Shown: piece by piece, positions 11,844-16,189 of the stretch
Position numbering within the stretch: position 1 is the stretch's first letter
How the letters are laid out: every line of letters begins with the position of its first letter
From: JBOGVA01 sp050692195
GTDB lineage: Bacteria; Actinomycetota; UBA4738
Assembly: GCA_050692195.1 (NCBI GenBank)
Contig: JBOGVA010000042.1
Location: forward strand, 1-16,189
DNA: 16,189 nt
Direction of reading: 5' to 3'
The notes under the pieces: generated by a model
What the model saw: the letters and a program-made list of their open reading frames with translations, nothing else
Database searches by the model: none
Told to the model about the DNA's origin: nothing
Translations under genes and position numbers: made by a program

Positions 11844-14800
11844 ATGGCTGACGGATCGGTTGCGGGTGGGCGACTGGGGAGATCGTTCTGGGCGGCCACC
11901 CTCACACTGGCACTCATCGTGGGGGCGGGACCCCAGGATGCTCTTTCGCAGGCGGGAGGAGCGAGCCGGGCCAAGATCGAGAGGCGCGTCCTCGATCGGA
12001 TCGCCGACAAGGGCAGGGCCACGTTCTGGGTTGTCCTTCGCGACCGCGCGAACCTGAGCAGGGCCCCCGACATCCGCGACTGGAAGTCCCGAGGGGCGTT
12101 CGTGCACGACCAGCTGAGGCAGGTGGCCGATCGATCCCAGGCCGGCCTTCGCTCCCTGCTGCGGTCCAGAGGTGTGGACCACCAGCCGTTCTGGATCGTC
12201 AATGCCATCCGGGTCACGGCCGGCCAGGAGGTGCTCGACGAGATCGCGGCCCGACCGGAGGTGGCGGAGATCCGAGCCAGCCGCCGGTACAGCATCCCCG
12301 AGCCGGCCCAGCCGAAGCGAAAGGACATCGACGCCGTCGAGTGGAACATCGATCGGATCCGTGCTCCCGAGGTGTGGGACACCTTCGGGGTAAAGGGCGA
12401 GGGCGTCGTGGTGGCCAACATCGACACCGGCGTCCAGTTCGACCACCCGGCCCTCGTCGCCCAGTACCGGGGGAACCTGGGAGGCGGGAGCTTCGACCAC
12501 AACTACAGCTGGTGGGACCCTTCCGAGGTCTGTGGTGACCCCGAGCCCTGCGACAACATCTTCCACGGCACCCACACCATGGGGACGATGGTCGGCGACG
12601 ATGGGGATCCGGGCACGAACCAGATCGGCGCGGCTCCTCACGCCAAGTGGATCGCCGCCAAGGGGTGCGAGGAGTTCTTCTGTTCCGACTTCGCCCTGCT
12701 GTCATCGGGACAGTGGGTATTGGCGCCGACCGACCTGAACGGCGACAACCCGCGCCCCGATCTTCGTCCGCAGGTGGTGAACAACTCCTGGGGGACCGAC
12801 GACGGGAGCGACACCTTCTATCAGGCCACGGTGCAGGCCTGGGTGGCCTCCGGCATCTTCCCCGCGTTCGCCAACGGCAACGCGGGCAACTTCTGCGGCA
12901 CGGTGGGAGCACCGGCGAGCTACCCGGAGAGCTACGGCGTCGGCGCGCACGACATCGGCAATGACATCGCCGACTTCTCCAGCCGAGGGCCGTCCCCGAT
13001 CGACGATGGGATCAAGCCGGACATCACCGCCCCGGGAGTGAACGTGCGGAGCGCCGTCCCGGGCGATTCCTACGACTCGTTCGACGGCACGTCCATGGCC
13101 ACGCCACACCTGGCGGGCACGGTGGCACTGATGTGGTCGGCGGCCCCGGCGCTGTTCGGGGACGTCGCCGGTACGCGGGCCATCCTGGACGACTCGGCCA
13201 TCGACACCCCCGACGACAGCTGCGGGGGCTCCGACGACGACAACAACGTGTGGGGTGAGGGCCGCCTGGACGCGTTCGCCGCGGTCGACCAGTCCCCCCG
13301 AGGACCCACGGGGACGCTGGCCGGCACCGTGACCGACGCCTCGACCGGCGACCCCATCGCCGGCGCCACGGTGCACGCCGTGGGGCCGAGCGACCGGACC
13401 ACGACCACCGACCCGTCGGGCAACTACAGCATGCTGCTCCCCGTAGGGACTTACGACGTGACGGCCAGCGCCTTCGGCTACCTGCCGGAGACGGCCGCCG
13501 GCGTGGAGATCCTGGAGGACCAGACCACCACCCAGGACTTCGCCCTTGACCCGGCTCCAACCCACACGGTCTCCGGCCACGTCCGCGACGGCGACGGGGC
13601 CGCCATCGAGGGAGCCACCGTCACCATCCTGGGCACCCCGATCCCACCGGCCACCACCGACGCCGACGGCTTCTACAGCTTCGACAGCGTTCCGGAGGGC
13701 GAGTACGACGTGGAGGCCGAGGTGAGCGGGTGCAACGAGTCCCAGACCCAGCACCTCGTGGTGGACGGCGACGAGACGCTGGACTTCGTGCTGCCTCAAA
13801 GAGTGGACGGCTACGGGTACTTCTGCGACCTCGTTCCGTTCGATTACATCGCGGCCACGAACGAGCTGCCCCTGAGCGGTGACGACGACGCCACGTCGGT
13901 GGACCTGCCGTTCCCGTTCACGCTCTACGGGCGGACCTACGACACGGCGTACGTGGCGACCAACGGATTCCTGAACTTCCTCTCATTGGACGCGCGGTTC
14001 GACAACGAATCGATCCCCGACCCGAACGAGCCCAACGGGGCCATCTACCCGTACTGGGACGACCTGGTCGTCGACGGGGCGTCCGACGTGCTGACGGAGA
14101 CACTCGGGGAGGCGCCCGACCGCCGGTTCGTCATCGAGTGGCGAAACGTCCGGTACTTCGACGACAACTCCAGGCGGGTCGGCTTCGAGGTCGTGCTGAA
14201 CGAGGACGGCAGCATCCTCGCCCAGTACACCGACATCGCCGAGGACGACGGCAAGGAGAAGGGGAACAGCGCCACGGTGGGGATCGAGGACGACGAGGGC
14301 TCGATCGCCTTCGAGTACTCGTTCAACCGCCCCGCGCTGAGCACGGGCCTGGCCGTCCTGTGGAACCTCCCGCCCAGCGGGTTCGTGGAGGGCCAGGTCA
14401 CGGACGCCACCGACGGGCTGGGCGTGGACGGAGCGACCGTCCGTGCCCTCCAGGGCGAGACCGAGGTACGAAGCACCACGACGGACTTCGACGGCTTCTA
14501 CCGCATGCAGCTTCCGCTGGGCACCTACACCATCGAGGCCGGCAAGCAGAACTACGGCACCGAGTCGGCCGAGGTCACCCTCGACGAGGAGCGGGAGGTG
14601 ATCATCCTGGACTTCGTCCTGCCGTCCTCCCGCGCCGTGATCAGGCCGGGAGCCCTCAACTTCCTGCTGATCGAGGGGAAGACGCGGACGAAGACCCTGA
14701 GGCTCCGGAACATGGGCCAGCTCGACCTGACCTTCGAGATCGACGAGCTCCCCGTTGGCGACGTGGAGGGTGGAGCAGCCCGTCTGCCCCAAGGCGTCGA

Positions 14801-16154
14801 TTCGCGAACGGCGCCGAGCGGATACACGCCGAAGGGGCCGCAGCGAAGGATCCTCGTGGGCGGGCCCGTCCTGGTGTTCATGGACGCCCTGCCCTGGGAC
14901 TCCGAGGCCCTGCTTCAGGTCCTCGAGGCCAACGAGATACCCTTCGACGTCGCGTCGTCGGACGACATGGGGAACATCGAGCTGTCGGGATATGAGGTCA
15001 TCTTCCTGTCCAGCGACCAGCCGCAGAGCTTCTACGACAACTACGCCGACAACGTCTTCGCCTTCGAGGACTACGTGCTCTCGGGCGGGTTCCTGTGGGT
15101 CGGCGCCGCGGCGTGGGGATTCAACGAGGGTGACTTCGATGGTGGGGTGTTGCCCGGAGGCGCCACCGTGGTCGGTCCCGCCTTCGAGGAGTTCAACGAC
15201 GTCATCGACCCCGAGCACCCCGCGATGCAGGGGGTGCCGGATCCCTTCTTCGGGACCTTTGCCAGCCACGCCGCCTTCGAGACCCTGCCGGACGGCACCA
15301 ACGTCATCGCCACCGGCCAGGAGAGCGGGCTTCCCACCCTGATCGAGTACGAGGTCGGCGCGGGGCGCGTCCTGGCCTTCGGGCAGACCCTCGAGTACGG
15401 CTTCGAGTTCGGCGAGGACGCGGGCCGGATCCTGGAGAACGGCGTGCCCTACGCCTACGAGTTCGAGCCCGGCGGGCTGGACGTCCCGTGGCTCTCGGAG
15501 CAGCCCGAGGAGGGGACCGTCCCTCCGGGGAGAACGCAGACCATCAACGTGACCGTCGACACCACCGACCTGGAGCCGGGCCTGTATCGGGCCCGCCTCC
15601 GGTTCCGCATGAACGACCCGCGGAATCCTTCGGTTCAGATTCCCGTCACCCTGATCGTCCCGGCCTACCTCAAGGGAGTCGAGGTGGGGGGCCGGGTGCG
15701 TTTCGTGGACCGGGAAGGCGAGGTCTGGGCCAGGGACAGGGCCTGGCGGCGAGGGTCCTGGGGCTTCTGGGGCGATTCCAGGCGAATGGCGACCCGACGT
15801 GAGATCAGGAAGACGCTCAACGACCCGCTGTACAAGACGGCGCGACTGGGCCTCGGAGGGGTGCTCGAGTACCGGTTCGACGGGCTCGTCTCGGGCACCT
15901 ACCAGGTCCACCTGAACTTCGCCGAGATCAGGGGCGTGCGGGCCGGCGAGCGGCTCTACGACGTGATCCTGGAGAACGACCTGGTGCTGCCGGCTCACGA
16001 CATCGTCGCCGAGGTCGGGAGGTGGACCGCCGACAGGCACGTGTTCTTCATCGAGGTCACCGACGGGCAGCTCCGGGTCCGCTTCATCCACCGTCTCGGA
16101 TTCAAGCGGCCGATCGTCAATGCGATCCGGGTGGTGCATCGACCAGATCTCTAG
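11844..16154 (+). CDS. secreted S8 subtilase, bacillopeptidase-F-like, with malectin and GATase-like domains
   Basis: This 1436-residue exported serine peptidase has a signal peptide (hydrophobic 15-29, likely cleavage after DALSQA) and then a propeptide (about 41-150). The catalytic domain (about 160-485) closely follows bacillopeptidase F: VEWNIDRIRAPEVWDTFG, Asp194 in ANIDTGVQFDHPAL, His241 in FHGTHTMGTMVG, VVNNSWG (311-317), Asn346 in ANGNAGNF as the oxyanion residue, and Ser417 in DGTSMATPHLAG. Downstream come two carboxypeptidase-regulatory-like repeats (491-565, 573-646), a beta-sandwich module with ATNGFLNF and YPYWDDLVVD (about 650-845), a third regulatory repeat (846-929), an Ig-like half (931-972), a GATase-like alpha/beta domain (about 1008-1205), the second Ig-like half (1212-1272), and a malectin-like domain (about 1278-1432). 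There is no LPxTG or TM anchor, so it is probably released or bound through the malectin domain. The start has a good ribosome binding site (11831-11837). The gene stands alone and ends at a strong terminator. Confidence 0.92.
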   Translation: MADGSVAGGRLGRSFWAATLTLALIVGAGPQDALSQAGGASRAKIERRVLDRIADKGRATFWVVLRDRANLSRAPDIRDWKSRGAFVHDQLRQVADRSQAGLRSLLRSRGVDHQPFWIVNAIRVTAGQEVLDEIAARPEVAEIRASRRYSIPEPAQPKRKDIDAVEWNIDRIRAPEVWDTFGVKGEGVVVANIDTGVQFDHPALVAQYRGNLGGGSFDHNYSWWDPSEVCGDPEPCDNIFHGTHTMGTMVGDDGDPGTNQIGAAPHAKWIAAKGCEEFFCSDFALLSSGQWVLAPTDLNGDNPRPDLRPQVVNNSWGTDDGSDTFYQATVQAWVASGIFPAFANGNAGNFCGTVGAPASYPESYGVGAHDIGNDIADFSSRGPSPIDDGIKPDITAPGVNVRSAVPGDSYDSFDGTSMATPHLAGTVALMWSAAPALFGDVAGTRAILDDSAIDTPDDSCGGSDDDNNVWGEGRLDAFAAVDQSPRGPTGTLAGTVTDASTGDPIAGATVHAVGPSDRTTTTDPSGNYSMLLPVGTYDVTASAFGYLPETAAGVEILEDQTTTQDFALDPAPTHTVSGHVRDGDGAAIEGATVTILGTPIPPATTDADGFYSFDSVPEGEYDVEAEVSGCNESQTQHLVVDGDETLDFVLPQRVDGYGYFCDLVPFDYIAATNELPLSGDDDATSVDLPFPFTLYGRTYDTAYVATNGFLNFLSLDARFDNESIPDPNEPNGAIYPYWDDLVVDGASDVLTETLGEAPDRRFVIEWRNVRYFDDNSRRVGFEVVLNEDGSILAQYTDIAEDDGKEKGNSATVGIEDDEGSIAFEYSFNRPALSTGLAVLWNLPPSGFVEGQVTDATDGLGVDGATVRALQGETEVRSTTTDFDGFYRMQLPLGTYTIEAGKQNYGTESAEVTLDEEREVIILDFVLPSSRAVIRPGALNFLLIEGKTRTKTLRLRNMGQLDLTFEIDELPVGDVEGGAARLPQGVDSRTAPSGYTPKGPQRRILVGGPVLVFMDALPWDSEALLQVLEANEIPFDVASSDDMGNIELSGYEVIFLSSDQPQSFYDNYADNVFAFEDYVLSGGFLWVGAAAWGFNEGDFDGGVLPGGATVVGPAFEEFNDVIDPEHPAMQGVPDPFFGTFASHAAFETLPDGTNVIATGQESGLPTLIEYEVGAGRVLAFGQTLEYGFEFGEDAGRILENGVPYAYEFEPGGLDVPWLSEQPEEGTVPPGRTQTINVTVDTTDLEPGLYRARLRFRMNDPRNPSVQIPVTLIVPAYLKGVEVGGRVRFVDREGEVWARDRAWRRGSWGFWGDSRRMATRREIRKTLNDPLYKTARLGLGGVLEYRFDGLVSGTYQVHLNFAEIRGVRAGERLYDVILENDLVLPAHDIVAEVGRWTADRHVFFIEVTDGQLRVRFIHRLGFKRPIVNAIRVVHRPDL

Positions 16155-16156
16155 GC

Positions 16157-16183
16157 AGCGGCCCCGCCTTGGGCGGGGCCGCT
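16157..16183 (+). terminator. 12-bp GC-rich hairpin terminator after the protease gene
   Basis: AGCGGCCCCGCC (16157-16168) and GGCGGGGCCGCT (16172-16183) pair perfectly around the 3-nt loop TTG, starting 2 nt after the TAG stop. There is no T-tract in the six bases that follow before the window ends. Such U-poor hairpins are common terminators in high-GC actinobacteria. Confidence 0.85.
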
Positions 16184-16189
16184 CCACCC

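Noticed and set aside
13983..16187. 734-residue minus-strand open frame opposite the protease
   Set aside because: Composition is typical of a GC-driven shadow frame, and the plus strand encodes recognisable domains throughout.
1..16189. CRISPR array or other regularly spaced repeat
   Set aside because: The only tandem repeats seen are the 18-bp pair at 10456-10491 and the coding 15-bp pair at 9511-9540. There are no spaced repeats and no cas-like genes.

Overview
The window looks like a chromosomal segment of a high-GC, probably actinobacterial genome. GC is strongly favoured at third codon positions, which produces long shadow ORFs on the opposite strands. The helicase resembles actinobacterial HelY, and several starts are GTG without a ribosome binding site. 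I cannot name a genus, and an uncultured actinobacterial lineage is only an inference.

Positions 1-3000 are a gene graveyard. In order it holds: the end of an alpha/beta-hydrolase fused out of frame to a piece of a short-chain dehydrogenase; a sequence resembling a tRNA 3' end; a frameshifted minus-strand gene; one intact gene for a polytopic membrane protein (1000-2238); the C-terminal stub of a tyrosine recombinase; an inverted repeat; the C-terminal stub of an IS110-type transposase; and the last third of a metallophosphoesterase with an in-frame stop. This is what repeated insertion and deletion at an integration hotspot would leave.

Positions 3000-11600 are an ordered housekeeping-like block. 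It holds a Ski2/HelY-type helicase, a Tat-exported parallel beta-helix lipoprotein 17 bp downstream, and then, convergent to it, an M50 site-2-protease-like membrane peptidase with two CBS domains and a YgfZ/GcvT-like folate-binding protein. Divergent from these come an FAD-dependent oxidase of the AGPS/GlcD type and an M24B Xaa-Pro peptidase.

Positions 11600-16189 hold one large secreted protein. It is a bacillopeptidase-F-like subtilase with three carboxypeptidase-regulatory-like repeats, a beta-sandwich module, a GATase-like domain apparently inserted inside an Ig-like domain, and a C-terminal malectin-like domain. It ends at a strong hairpin terminator.

Two regulatory themes stand out. 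Six of the eight intact genes have a TANNNT hexamer 6-9 nt before the start codon and no usable Shine-Dalgarno, so they look leaderless. The two others (beta-helix lipoprotein and protease) have a purine-rich ribosome binding site. In addition, a perfect 18-bp C-rich tandem repeat, G-rich on the other strand, lies exactly where the upstream promoter half of the M24 peptidase gene should be. I did not find a clear new multi-gene system. The most unusual objects are the split-domain protease, the G-rich repeat promoter and the leaderless pattern.
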